Shown: in pieces, positions 25,608 to 34,272 of the stretch
Numbering within the stretch: position 1 is the stretch's first letter
Layout of the letters: every line of letters begins with the position of its first letter
Assembly: GCA_049515175.1 (NCBI GenBank)
Contig: JBEKUI010000002.1
Span: 1-61,844 of the forward strand
Reading direction: 5' to 3'
Source of the DNA: JACQNR01 sp049515175
GTDB taxonomy: Bacteria > Acidobacteriota > Terriglobia > UBA7540
Length of the DNA stretch: 61,844 nt
Notes under the pieces: model-generated
Databases searched by the model: none
The model's input: the letters and a program-made list of their open reading frames with translations, nothing else
Told to the model about the DNA's origin: nothing
Translations under genes and position numbers: made by a program

Positions 25608-28544
25608 ATGCGTTTGCTGAGAAATCGCATCATCGTTTCGCTGATCGTGATCCTCCTGGCCACGTATTTCTGGGAGTTCTGGATCAAGCCGGTTACCGGC
25701 CCGCTCTACACCGAGGCGGTTTCCGAGTACAGGCGCGGCAACTATACGCGGTCGCTCACCTTGCTGGAGCGCGCGGCGCGGGTCGATCCGAACGATGCGG
25801 CCATCCTGGCATTGTCGGGCTGGAACCAGCTCAAGATGGGGAACCCGCGCACGGCGGAAGAGCCCTATTTCCGGCGCGCCTACGCCCTGGCGCCGCAGGT
25901 GGTGGATATCTCGCTCGGTTACGCTTACACGGAAATCGCGCTGGGGAAGTTCGACCAGGCCCGGCTGCTCATCGACCGGCTGCGGCAGGTGGGTGTGGAC
26001 AGCGCCGACCTGCACGTGGCCCAGGGAACGCTCATGCGCGAGCAGGGGCACTACCGCGAGGCGGCGGAGGAGTTTCAGCTGGCCCTGGCGCGGGATTCGT
26101 CGAGTGAGATCGCCGCCAAGAACTTGCGCGAGTTGCTCAATGTTTCCGGCGACGTCCGCGACGTGAAGGTTCAGTTCGCGCCCTTCGGGCGGCCCAAAGA
26201 CTTGCAAGTTGCCATCCGTGCCGAGGGCGACCAGTTCGCCGAGCGCGACGGAAGCGGGTGGAAACCGATTTATCTCAACGGCGTGGATCTTTCCCCGGCC
26301 ATGCCCGGCTTCTATCCGGCGGAGGCGCCCACCGACGCGGCGCTCTACGCGGACTGGGTCGGCAAGATCGGCGACCTGGGCGCCAACTCGATTCGCGCTT
26401 ATACGCTTCTGCCCCCGGCCTTCTACCGTGCTCTGCGGGAGTACAACGTCGCCCACGCGCAGCGGCCCATCTGGCTGTTGCAGGGAGTTTACTTCGGCGA
26501 TCCGCCGCGCGATGACATGTTCAATGCGGCCTACGTTGAGCTGTGTCGGGGAGACATTCGCAGCGCGATTGACGTCATCCACGGCCAGGGGGACGTGGCC
26601 ATGGGCCGCGGGCATCCGGGCGGCATTTACGCCAGCGATGTTGCCTCCTGGGTGGCGGGCTTTGTCGTGGGCCAGACCTGGCTCTCGCACGCTGTGACGG
26701 CCAACAACCTCCTGCACCCCGAGACGCAGGCCTATCAAGGCACCTTTGTGGATGTTCCGACGGGAACTCCCACGGAGGTATTTCTCGCCCAGATGATCAA
26801 TTACACGGCGGAGTACGAGGAAGGGAAGTACAACTGGCAGCATCCGGCGGCCTTCCTGAGCTGGCCGACGCTGGACCCGATCCGGCACCCCACGGAGAGC
26901 ACGATTCTGGAAGAGGTTTCGATCCGCCGCGCGCAAGGGGAACGCGTGCCGACCCCCGGCGGTCCTTACGACGACGATGACGGGGTCTCGGTCGACGCCA
27001 ATCATCTCAAGGCGCGCGCCCGGATGGCGGCGGGCTACTTTGCCGCTTACGACGTGACGCCGTTCTATCCCGACTTTCTCAATCAAGACAGCGGCTATCA
27101 GGCGGTGCGCGACGCCCAGGGCAGCAACCCCTTCCTTGGGTACCTGCGCGACCTCAAGGCGAGCCATCGCGGTCTGCCGCTGGTGATCACCGAGTACGGC
27201 GTTCCCACCAGCATTGGCATCGGGCACTTCAACCCGGCGGGCTTCGATGAAGGCGGCAAGACGGAGGAGCAGCAGGGTCAGATCCTCGCCCGCTTGTCAG
27301 GAAGCGTGCGCGATGCTGGGGCGGCGGGAGGAATGGTCTTCGAGTGGGTGGACCAGTGGTTCCGGCAGTCCTGGATGCAGCGTAACTATGAGGTTCCGGC
27401 GGATCGCAGGGTTCTGTGGAACAATTTCATGAACCCCACGGAACATTTCGGGCTGCTGGCGGCCGATCCGCACGGGCAGAACGCCCACAGGCTCACCGGG
27501 GAAGCGGCGGAATACGCCGGCCTCTCGCCTCTTTACACGGCCTCGCCCTCAGCGACCCGGCAGCCGCTGGGCGACCGCTATGACCCGGCGCGCAGCCTGA
27601 AAGCTCTTTACGTGGACGCTGATGAAGGCTTCCTGTATGTGCGCCTGGTGGTCAACAAGCTTGATAACGACAACGACGGCCAGCCCGACTGGAGCCAAGT
27701 CAACTACGTGATCGGTTTAGGAACGGCGCCCAACTTGGGCGGCGTGACCTATTTGCCCTTCATCACCCCTGTGCGCTTCCCGATGGGGATGACCTACGCG
27801 ATACAGCTCGCGGGTCCGGCCGCGAGCCGCATCTGGATCGCCTCCACCTATAACCCCTTCCGCATCGTTGCCGTGGAGGGAATTCCCTCCCAGACCACGC
27901 TGCAGTCGAAGCTCGGCTGGGAGGCCAGCATCGCCTCGTCGGGCAACTTTGAGGCGCAGATCGTGGAACCCAACCGGCGCCGCTTTGCCCGCGACGGGAG
28001 GTATTTTCCTCCCCAGCGTTACGAGCGCGGGATTCTCCGTTACGGCAGCCTGAACCCGCAGGGGAGCGACTATGATTCGCTCGCCGAGTTCCACGCCAAC
28101 GTTCAGACCAACACTATCGATCTGCGGATTCCCTGGAACCTCCTCAACGTGACCGACCCCTCCAGCTTCAAAGTCGTGGCGGGTCTGGAGGCGGACGGCA
28201 CGGTGACCACGGCGGATACACCGGGCTTTGTCCTGGCAGCGTTCTCTTATCGCCCGCTGGAAGGTGCCCGTCTGCGCCCGATCATGGAGCAGGGCCACTC
28301 CATCGCCGATGCGCTGCCCGGCATGAGCGGGCCGGCTACTCTCCCCGCCGAGTCGTTGAAGCAGTATCGCTGGCCGGGATGGAATGCGCCGCGTTACTCG
28401 TTGCGAGTCAAGGGTTCCTATGCCATCCTGCGGAAAGCGCTGCAGTCACTTGCGGCGTCCGGAGGTGCGCCTTCGCCACGCGCCGCCGAGGCAAGCGGCA
28501 GCGGAAAACCCGGGAGGCCCGGCGGCAAGCCTTCGGGCCAATAG
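25608..28544 (+). CDS. Membrane-anchored TPR and glycoside-hydrolase-like protein
   Basis: A 978-residue protein starting 10 bp after the glycosyltransferase. A basic start and one membrane helix (about 9-25) predict a periplasmic body. TPR repeats follow at about 30-170. A (beta/alpha)8-like domain at about 210-650 resembles clan GH-A glycosidases: the strand-end motif VITEYGVPTS (E529) looks like the nucleophile, with MVFEWVDQWFRQSW after it. The usual acid/base Asn-Glu pair is not obvious; VVGQTW stands near the expected place. A beta-rich domain at about 665-925 resembles carbohydrate-binding modules. Its likely job is to trim or guide the nascent glycan, comparable in position to PgaB or BcsZ. 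Catalytic activity is uncertain. Confidence 0.78.
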   Translation: MRLLRNRIIVSLIVILLATYFWEFWIKPVTGPLYTEAVSEYRRGNYTRSLTLLERAARVDPNDAAILALSGWNQLKMGNPRTAEEPYFRRAYALAPQVVDISLGYAYTEIALGKFDQARLLIDRLRQVGVDSADLHVAQGTLMREQGHYREAAEEFQLALARDSSSEIAAKNLRELLNVSGDVRDVKVQFAPFGRPKDLQVAIRAEGDQFAERDGSGWKPIYLNGVDLSPAMPGFYPAEAPTDAALYADWVGKIGDLGANSIRAYTLLPPAFYRALREYNVAHAQRPIWLLQGVYFGDPPRDDMFNAAYVELCRGDIRSAIDVIHGQGDVAMGRGHPGGIYASDVASWVAGFVVGQTWLSHAVTANNLLHPETQAYQGTFVDVPTGTPTEVFLAQMINYTAEYEEGKYNWQHPAAFLSWPTLDPIRHPTESTILEEVSIRRAQGERVPTPGGPYDDDDGVSVDANHLKARARMAAGYFAAYDVTPFYPDFLNQDSGYQAVRDAQGSNPFLGYLRDLKASHRGLPLVITEYGVPTSIGIGHFNPAGFDEGGKTEEQQGQILARLSGSVRDAGAAGGMVFEWVDQWFRQSWMQRNYEVPADRRVLWNNFMNPTEHFGLLAADPHGQNAHRLTGEAAEYAGLSPLYTASPSATRQPLGDRYDPARSLKALYVDADEGFLYVRLVVNKLDNDNDGQPDWSQVNYVIGLGTAPNLGGVTYLPFITPVRFPMGMTYAIQLAGPAASRIWIASTYNPFRIVAVEGIPSQTTLQSKLGWEASIASSGNFEAQIVEPNRRRFARDGRYFPPQRYERGILRYGSLNPQGSDYDSLAEFHANVQTNTIDLRIPWNLLNVTDPSSFKVVAGLEADGTVTTADTPGFVLAAFSYRPLEGARLRPIMEQGHSIADALPGMSGPATLPAESLKQYRWPGWNAPRYSLRVKGSYAILRKALQSLAASGGAPSPRAAEASGSGKPGRPGGKPSGQ

Positions 28545-28551
28545 ACCAACG

Positions 28552-29544
28552 ATGGCTGAGGGGCATACTCCCGTTCTTGCGCAGCTCAAACGAGCGCGCG
28601 TCTTCATCCCGACGATATTGCTCCTCCTGCTTTTGGCCGGAGGGGTTGGCTATCTCATTCTGCTCAGTCCGGGGAGCATTTTCATGCGCTGGGCGCAGGC
28701 GGCCCTGCCCGCCCAGATCACCATGATCAGCCAGGGACCGTATCCGGAGGAAGCAGAGTTCGAGCACCTGAAGAAGGAGAGGGTCAAGTACATCGTCAGC
28801 CTCCTCGATCCGCGCCTGCCTTACGAAAAGCAGTTGATCGAACGGGAGCGCGTGATGGCGGAAAAGTACGGCATGACGCTCAAGGTCTTCCCCATGGCCA
28901 GCATTTTCGACCGCCAGATCTTCCCCGACTATCAGGAGCAACAGCAGAAGGCGGTGGACTTTCTCAAGCATCTCGACGGGCCGGCGTACATGCACTGCTA
29001 CCTGGGCAAGCACCGCGTCATCCATGTTCGGGACGCGCTCATCCAAGCGGGCGTCCCCAAGCGCTACTGGACGGCGGCCTCCTCCAGCCAGGAGTATTGG
29101 GACCTGGTGAACCGGCTCGACCAGGCGCAGCAGTTGTTCCAACAGAAGGACTACGCCAAGGTTCTGGAGACTCTGGCGCCGCTGGCCACCAAGGATGTGG
29201 ATGTAACCAGCCTGCGGGGCTGGTCGCATTACCGGCTGGGAATGATCGACGAGGCGGCGGAAGATTTCCGGCAGGGACTGGAGGCGGAGCCCACGAATCC
29301 CCGCAATCTCCTGGGCTCCGGCTATTGCTATCTCCGCGCGGGTCAGCCGGTGATGGCGCAGCGCCAGTTCAGCGCCATTCTGGAGCAGATTCCCGACAAT
29401 AACGAAGCGTTGATTGGCATGGGCCTTTCCCACCTGCGCTTGGGCAACAAGCCGGCAGCGGCGCAGATGTTCCGCCAGGTTTTGCAGCGGGATCCGGACA
29501 ACGAAGAAGTGAAGGGTTATCTCAAGCAAGCGGAGGCGTCCTGA
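28552..29544 (+). CDS. Membrane-anchored dual-specificity phosphatase and TPR protein
   Basis: A 330-residue protein starting 7 bp after the previous gene. Basic residues (LKRAR) precede one membrane helix (about 23-42), so the rest should lie in the periplasm. Residues about 55-180 match the cysteine-phosphatase fold: strand IVSLLD, then the P-loop H148-C149-YLGKH-R155, the HCX5R signature. TPR repeats fill about 190-325. The fusion of such a phosphatase with TPRs inside a glycan operon is unusual. Glucan phosphatases such as laforin share this fold, so a glycan-phosphate substrate is a reasonable guess; a protein substrate is equally possible. The ATG 28552 was chosen; the frame is open further up but overlaps the previous gene. 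Confidence 0.8.
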   Translation: MAEGHTPVLAQLKRARVFIPTILLLLLLAGGVGYLILLSPGSIFMRWAQAALPAQITMISQGPYPEEAEFEHLKKERVKYIVSLLDPRLPYEKQLIERERVMAEKYGMTLKVFPMASIFDRQIFPDYQEQQQKAVDFLKHLDGPAYMHCYLGKHRVIHVRDALIQAGVPKRYWTAASSSQEYWDLVNRLDQAQQLFQQKDYAKVLETLAPLATKDVDVTSLRGWSHYRLGMIDEAAEDFRQGLEAEPTNPRNLLGSGYCYLRAGQPVMAQRQFSAILEQIPDNNEALIGMGLSHLRLGNKPAAAQMFRQVLQRDPDNEEVKGYLKQAEAS

Positions 29545-29616
29545 AGCATAGGATGCCGTGCAGGTCCCTGGGAGGGGGACGCTGGCGCGCCGGAAAGTTG
29601 AGAAGGGTAGGAGAGC

Positions 29617-32600
29617 ATGAAACTGAGCGTCGCGCGATTTGACGAGAGGTCGATGAGCTTTGGGCGGCGTTCCTTGGGCACGGCGCGGTGGGGGATGGTG
29701 TTCCTGGCGTTGACCCTCGCGGCATCCGCCGCCTGGGCCGGGCAGGCCGGCCAGGCCGCGGCGGCCAAACCCCAGCAGGCTAAGCGGCCCCCCCTGGAAC
29801 TCCTCCAGAATGCCCACGCGTTGTTCCTCCAGAAGGACTATGAGGCCGCCCGCGGCTACTACCTGGAGGTTTTGCCGTTTTTTCCGAAGAACATCGATGT
29901 GCTCAAGAATCTGGCGTTCTGCTTCTACCGGCGCGGTCCCAAGGGCTACGCCGCAGCCGCCACCTATTACTCCCGCGCCCTCGAGCTCAGCCCCGATTCC
30001 CTCGACATCGCGGAAAGCCTGGCGCGCTGCCTGACGGGCCTGAAGCGCAACGCGGAGGCCGGCGCCATCTACGAAAAGCTGGCCAAGCGGCCCAACGCTC
30101 CGCCCATCGCCTGGAAGCAGGCGGCGGAAGCCTACGCGGACGCCGACCGCTACCGCCAGGCGGAATCCGCCTATGACGCCTACCTGCAGCGGAACCCGGG
30201 GGATCTGGCGGCGCGCACTCGTCTGGGCAATCTCTACACGCGCGAGAAAAACTACCCGCGGGCGCAGGAGCAGTACCGCCTGGTCCTATCTTCCAATCCC
30301 AACTATTCCACGGCCTCAATCGGCATGGGACGCCTCTCCTCCTGGCAGGGTCAGCATGAAGAGGCGCTCAAGTACTTTGACCGCGTGCTGCGTCTGAGTC
30401 CCAATAACGGCGACGCCCTGACGGCACGCGCCTTCACGCTCCTCTGGTCGGACCGTCCGGAGGAAGCCCGGGCACTCTTTCAGAAGCTTCAGAAGCGTTA
30501 TCCCCGCAGCAGCGAAATTTCCCACGGCCTGGACCTGGCGGATGGCGAGCTCCGCCAGCGAGAGCTGGTGGCAGCACGCCGGGCCGGCGACACGGCCCGC
30601 ATCGAAGCCTATTACCGCGACCGCCTGACGGTGAACGCCAACGACACCTCGGCGCTCAAGGCGCTGGCGGAGGTCACCGCGACCCCGGAGCGCTGCTCCG
30701 AGAGCATCAGCCTGAGCCGCCGCGGTCTCGAGATTTTGCCCAACGATCAGGGATTCGAATCGCGGCTGACCCGCGCCCTGGTCCTCTGCCAGCAGTATGC
30801 CGAATCGATCACCCATTACAACCGCATCCTGGAGTCCGATCCGAATTCGGAGGGAGCGCTGACCGGGCTGGGTTCGACCCTGCTCCGCGCTCGGCGCAAT
30901 CCCGAGGCCATCGATGCCTTCCGCAAAGCCCTGCAAATCAATCCTCAGAATTCCGACGCCAAACTGGGTCTGGCTCTGGCGCTCGCCGGCAATCACAATT
31001 ACGACGAAGCTCTCGCCCAGTACAACGAGGTCCTCAAGACCTCCCCAAATAACTACGATGCGTTGCAGGGCAAGGCCTTTGTGCTCCTCTGGACCGACCA
31101 CCGGGAGGAATCGCGCGCCATCTTCCAGAGCCTCGCGGCTCTGCGGCCCTCGGACACCCAGAACTCGGAGGCGCTGACGACTATCGCCTCGGGGGACGAA
31201 GAGGCGAAGTGGGTGACGCTGCGGCCGGCCAGCGGCGCGCCGGCCCAGGACTGGGTGGCCTACTACGACCAGCGGCTGGCGGCTTACCCGGACGATTCCC
31301 TGGCGTTGAAAGGCCGCGCCTACAACCTGGCCCAGCTCAGCGATACAGGCGCAGCCATCGCGGCATACCGCAAGGTGCTGGAGAAAGGTCCGGATGACGT
31401 GGGAGCGAAGCGGGAACTGGCGCACCTGCTCGCCCGTGACCGCCAATATGATGAATCGATCCGCCTCTATCGCGAAGTTCTGGCCGCTTCCCCCGACGAC
31501 GCCGATTCCATGGAGGGCCTGGCGCGCGAGTACGTTTGGAATAACCAGGACCGCGAGGCGCTGGCCCTCTACCAGAAGCTGATCGCCGCCAGCCCGGCGA
31601 ACACCGGCCTCCAGATGGAGACCGCCCGGTTGCAGCTTCGCCTGGGGGATAATGCCGGCGCGCGGCAGTCGCTCAACACGGTCATCGCTGCCGAGCCTCA
31701 GAACCGCGAAGCCCTGGGCCAACTCGCTAAACTTGACTTGATGCAGGGCGACCGCGATGGCGCGCTCAAGAAATACGACGAGATGCTGAAGAAGGATCCC
31801 AAGGACACTTCGGCCTTGCTCGGAAAAGCGCAGATCGCCTATAACCAGGGCGATACGAAACAGGCTTACACTTCGGCTTCCGAAGTGGTTTCCGCCGAAC
31901 CCAATAATTTCGATGCGGTGTTCCTGCTGGCCTACATCGAACGCGCCCAGCATCACAAGAAGAAGAGTCTGCAACTGCTCGACAGGGCTGCCGCGATCAG
32001 CCCCAACAACTCCGAAGTCGTTGCCCTCCGCCAGCAGATTCGCGGTGAGTCGGCGGTGACACTGCATACGTCGGCCACCTACTCGCGCGAAATCGGCCCG
32101 CCGACCCAAGAAGAAGCACAGCAGGGCCTGCCCAACGAGGACTTGCGAAGCTACTCCTTCGGCGGGACACTCGGCTTCTCCTTCATTCCGCGCACCGATT
32201 CCTATGTCACTTTTTCGGCGCTTCCGGTGAATTCCCCATTCGGCCCGCGGCGGGATCAGGCCGGTAACCAGGTTCCGACCGGCCTCACCGGCGCGGCGGT
32301 GGCGGACATGTTCCTCTACCGCCAGAGCACACGCGCGAACGACCGCTGGACGTTTCGGGGTGGCGCCGGATTGATTCGTTTCGGCCCGGGGATTGATGTC
32401 GTCCGCTCCGTCGTCCAGTACTCGGGGCCGTCGGCGGGTACCAGCGCGCTCGGCCTCGTGGGTGGGACCTATGCCCCCACGAAGCGCTTCAGCGTGGACA
32501 TCGACGCGAGCTATATGCCCATTACTTACACGCCCACGACAGTCATCATCGGCGTGATGCAGTCGAAAATTGGGGGCGGGCTGAACTTTTTCCTGGATCC

Positions 32601-33081
32601 CAAGACTGACTTGCACTTGGACTATTACTACGCCCACTTGAAGGCTTTGCAGATGGACGACCCGCGCCGGCGCGACGACACGCAGGGAGGGATGGTCGAT
32701 TTCAACCGCGTTGTGGCGACTTCCAACTCCATCTCACTTGACTTGGGCGCCGAGGCGGCTCTGTTCGGCTTTGCGGGCCGGGATCGTAACAACTATATGG
32801 GTTTCTTCAATCCCAGCTTCTACCAGCGCTACCTGCTCACGCCGCGCATCTATGGGAAACTCTTCGGGCCGGTGGGCTATGACCTGAGCGGCGGAATTGG
32901 AATCCAGAAGACCGACACCGGGAATCCAGTCAAACTGGGCGGGCGCGTCAGCCCCACGCTCACTTTCAAAGTCAACGACCACTTCTCGTTTGGCCTCGGT
33001 TACACCTATTACAATACGGCGCAGGCGTTGGGCACGCTGCGCGGCAATTCAGTACGGTTCACAACGGACTGGAGATTCTGA
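29617..33081 (+). CDS. TPR and outer-membrane beta-barrel export protein (BcsC/PgaA-like)
   Basis: A 1154-residue secreted protein. The signal peptide ends near residue 42 (TLAASAAWA); ATG 29617 has AGGAG upstream, and M13 is an alternative start. Residues about 60-810 are tandem TPR units (room for about twenty), recognisable by repeats such as AKLGLALALAGNHNYDEALAQY and ALLGKAQIAYNQGD. From about residue 820 alternating polar/aromatic strands form a predicted outer-membrane barrel ending in RFTTDWRF, with the terminal phenylalanine used by the BAM complex. Size and order match BcsC (TPR then porin). It should carry the polymer through the periplasm and out of the cell. It ends the operon. 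Confidence 0.88.
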   Translation: MKLSVARFDERSMSFGRRSLGTARWGMVFLALTLAASAAWAGQAGQAAAAKPQQAKRPPLELLQNAHALFLQKDYEAARGYYLEVLPFFPKNIDVLKNLAFCFYRRGPKGYAAAATYYSRALELSPDSLDIAESLARCLTGLKRNAEAGAIYEKLAKRPNAPPIAWKQAAEAYADADRYRQAESAYDAYLQRNPGDLAARTRLGNLYTREKNYPRAQEQYRLVLSSNPNYSTASIGMGRLSSWQGQHEEALKYFDRVLRLSPNNGDALTARAFTLLWSDRPEEARALFQKLQKRYPRSSEISHGLDLADGELRQRELVAARRAGDTARIEAYYRDRLTVNANDTSALKALAEVTATPERCSESISLSRRGLEILPNDQGFESRLTRALVLCQQYAESITHYNRILESDPNSEGALTGLGSTLLRARRNPEAIDAFRKALQINPQNSDAKLGLALALAGNHNYDEALAQYNEVLKTSPNNYDALQGKAFVLLWTDHREESRAIFQSLAALRPSDTQNSEALTTIASGDEEAKWVTLRPASGAPAQDWVAYYDQRLAAYPDDSLALKGRAYNLAQLSDTGAAIAAYRKVLEKGPDDVGAKRELAHLLARDRQYDESIRLYREVLAASPDDADSMEGLAREYVWNNQDREALALYQKLIAASPANTGLQMETARLQLRLGDNAGARQSLNTVIAAEPQNREALGQLAKLDLMQGDRDGALKKYDEMLKKDPKDTSALLGKAQIAYNQGDTKQAYTSASEVVSAEPNNFDAVFLLAYIERAQHHKKKSLQLLDRAAAISPNNSEVVALRQQIRGESAVTLHTSATYSREIGPPTQEEAQQGLPNEDLRSYSFGGTLGFSFIPRTDSYVTFSALPVNSPFGPRRDQAGNQVPTGLTGAAVADMFLYRQSTRANDRWTFRGGAGLIRFGPGIDVVRSVVQYSGPSAGTSALGLVGGTYAPTKRFSVDIDASYMPITYTPTTVIIGVMQSKIGGGLNFFLDPKTDLHLDYYYAHLKALQMDDPRRRDDTQGGMVDFNRVVATSNSISLDLGAEAALFGFAGRDRNNYMGFFNPSFYQRYLLTPRIYGKLFGPVGYDLSGGIGIQKTDTGNPVKLGGRVSPTLTFKVNDHFSFGLGYTYYNTAQALGTLRGNSVRFTTDWRF

Positions 33082-33368
33082 GGGTCGCCTGTCAGCAGCC
33101 ACTTGGGTCATGTGGCTTCCACTAGGAGATGTCAGAGTCGATGTCCGCTTGATGATGTCCGCCTGCCCGTTGCGGCCTCCGCACCTCTCGACGAAATCAT
33201 TTCTTGGTCCTGATGTTGGAAAATTCGTCGGATTCCCCGACGAAGATTTGCGGCAAAATGCCTGCCTGCACGGGCTATACTGGATGACTTCAAGAATCTG
33301 CATCCCGGCGGCAATGAGACGCGCGCGATCGGTCGGACTGCGGATGCTAATCGGGAGGGAACTACGGA

Positions 33369-34202
33369 ATGGACTTGACTGAGTTGACCCGCATGTATGA
33401 TTTCACGGGTCGCAGTGTTGTGATTACGGGCGGGACTGGAATCCTAGGCGGCGATATTGCCTGCGCCCTAGTGGGATGTGGAGCGAACGTGGCGCTGCTC
33501 GATCTGAACCTGGCACCCGCCGCGCAGATCCTTGAACGAATGGGAGATCGCGCCAGCCGGGCGATGACTGTGCAGGCCAACGTCCTGGATGTATCAAGTC
33601 TGCAAGAAGCGGCGCGTACCATCCTGGAGCAAGTTGGACGTGTCGATTGCCTGGTCAACGCCGCTGGGGGCAACAAGCCCCAGGCGACGACCGGTCCCAA
33701 TCTCTCATTCTTCGATCTGCCGATTGACGCGCTGCGCTGGGTGTTTGATCTGAACATCCTGGGCACGATGTTGCCCTGCCAGGTTTTCGGGAGGCTGATG
33801 GCCGAAAAAGGGCGGGGAGCGATTCTCAACATTTCTTCTATGAACTCCTACCGGCCACTTACGCGCATACCGGCCTATTCGGCGGCGAAGGCAGGGGTCA
33901 GCAATTTCACGCAGTGGCTCGCGGTACATCTGGCACAGCAGTATTCGTCCAAAATTCGAGTCAACGCCATCGCGCCGGGGTTCTTCGAGACGCAACAGAA
34001 CCGCTTCCTGCTCCATGACGAGAAAACGAACGAACTGACGCCACGCGGACAGTCGATCATCGCCCACACGCCCATGGGCCGCTTCGGCAATCCCGACGAT
34101 TTGTTTGGAGCCGTGCTGTGGCTGCTCTCCGACGCTTCGGCGTTCGTGACTGGGGTGATCATCCCCATCGATGGGGGATTCTCCGCCTTTAGTGGCGTGT
34201 GA
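33369..34202 (+). CDS. SDR oxidoreductase, probable fructuronate reductase (D-mannonate oxidoreductase)
   Basis: A 277-residue classical SDR. The cofactor motif is TGGTGILGG at about 18-26, the NAAGG motif follows, and the catalytic set is S (ISSMNSY), Y-x-x-x-K (YSAAK) in the usual order. The stretch NFTQWLAVHLAQQYSSKIRVNAIAPGFF plus QNRFLL is the signature of the SDR-type D-mannonate oxidoreductases (B. subtilis UxuB group), which reduce D-fructuronate to D-mannonate in hexuronate breakdown. An AGGGA ribosome site lies just upstream. It leads a three-gene rightward set with the LarA-like and PFK genes. Confidence 0.8.
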   Translation: MDLTELTRMYDFTGRSVVITGGTGILGGDIACALVGCGANVALLDLNLAPAAQILERMGDRASRAMTVQANVLDVSSLQEAARTILEQVGRVDCLVNAAGGNKPQATTGPNLSFFDLPIDALRWVFDLNILGTMLPCQVFGRLMAEKGRGAILNISSMNSYRPLTRIPAYSAAKAGVSNFTQWLAVHLAQQYSSKIRVNAIAPGFFETQQNRFLLHDEKTNELTPRGQSIIAHTPMGRFGNPDDLFGAVLWLLSDASAFVTGVIIPIDGGFSAFSGV

Positions 34203-34272
34203 GAGATTAGCGCGGACTCGCAGGCCCGCAACCGCCGGGCTAAAGCCCAAGGTAGTTCGAGGGAGAAGTAAT

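Noticed and set aside
22510..27227. Long minus-strand open frames (for example 22510-24090, 24152-25687, 25572-27227) opposite the exopolysaccharide operon
   Set aside because: Their translations are rich in H, R, Q and lack any family pattern. They mirror plus-strand genes with complete catalytic motifs, so they are shadows of high-GC codon use.
30316..32637. 773-codon minus-strand open frame opposite the TPR-barrel gene
   Set aside because: It is antisense to a well-supported TPR gene and shows no recognisable domain; the repeats on the plus strand explain its openness.
33082..33110. Terminator after the exopolysaccharide operon
   Set aside because: A 6-bp AGCCAC/GTGGCT stem is present just after the stop, but it has no T-run and is too weak to call.
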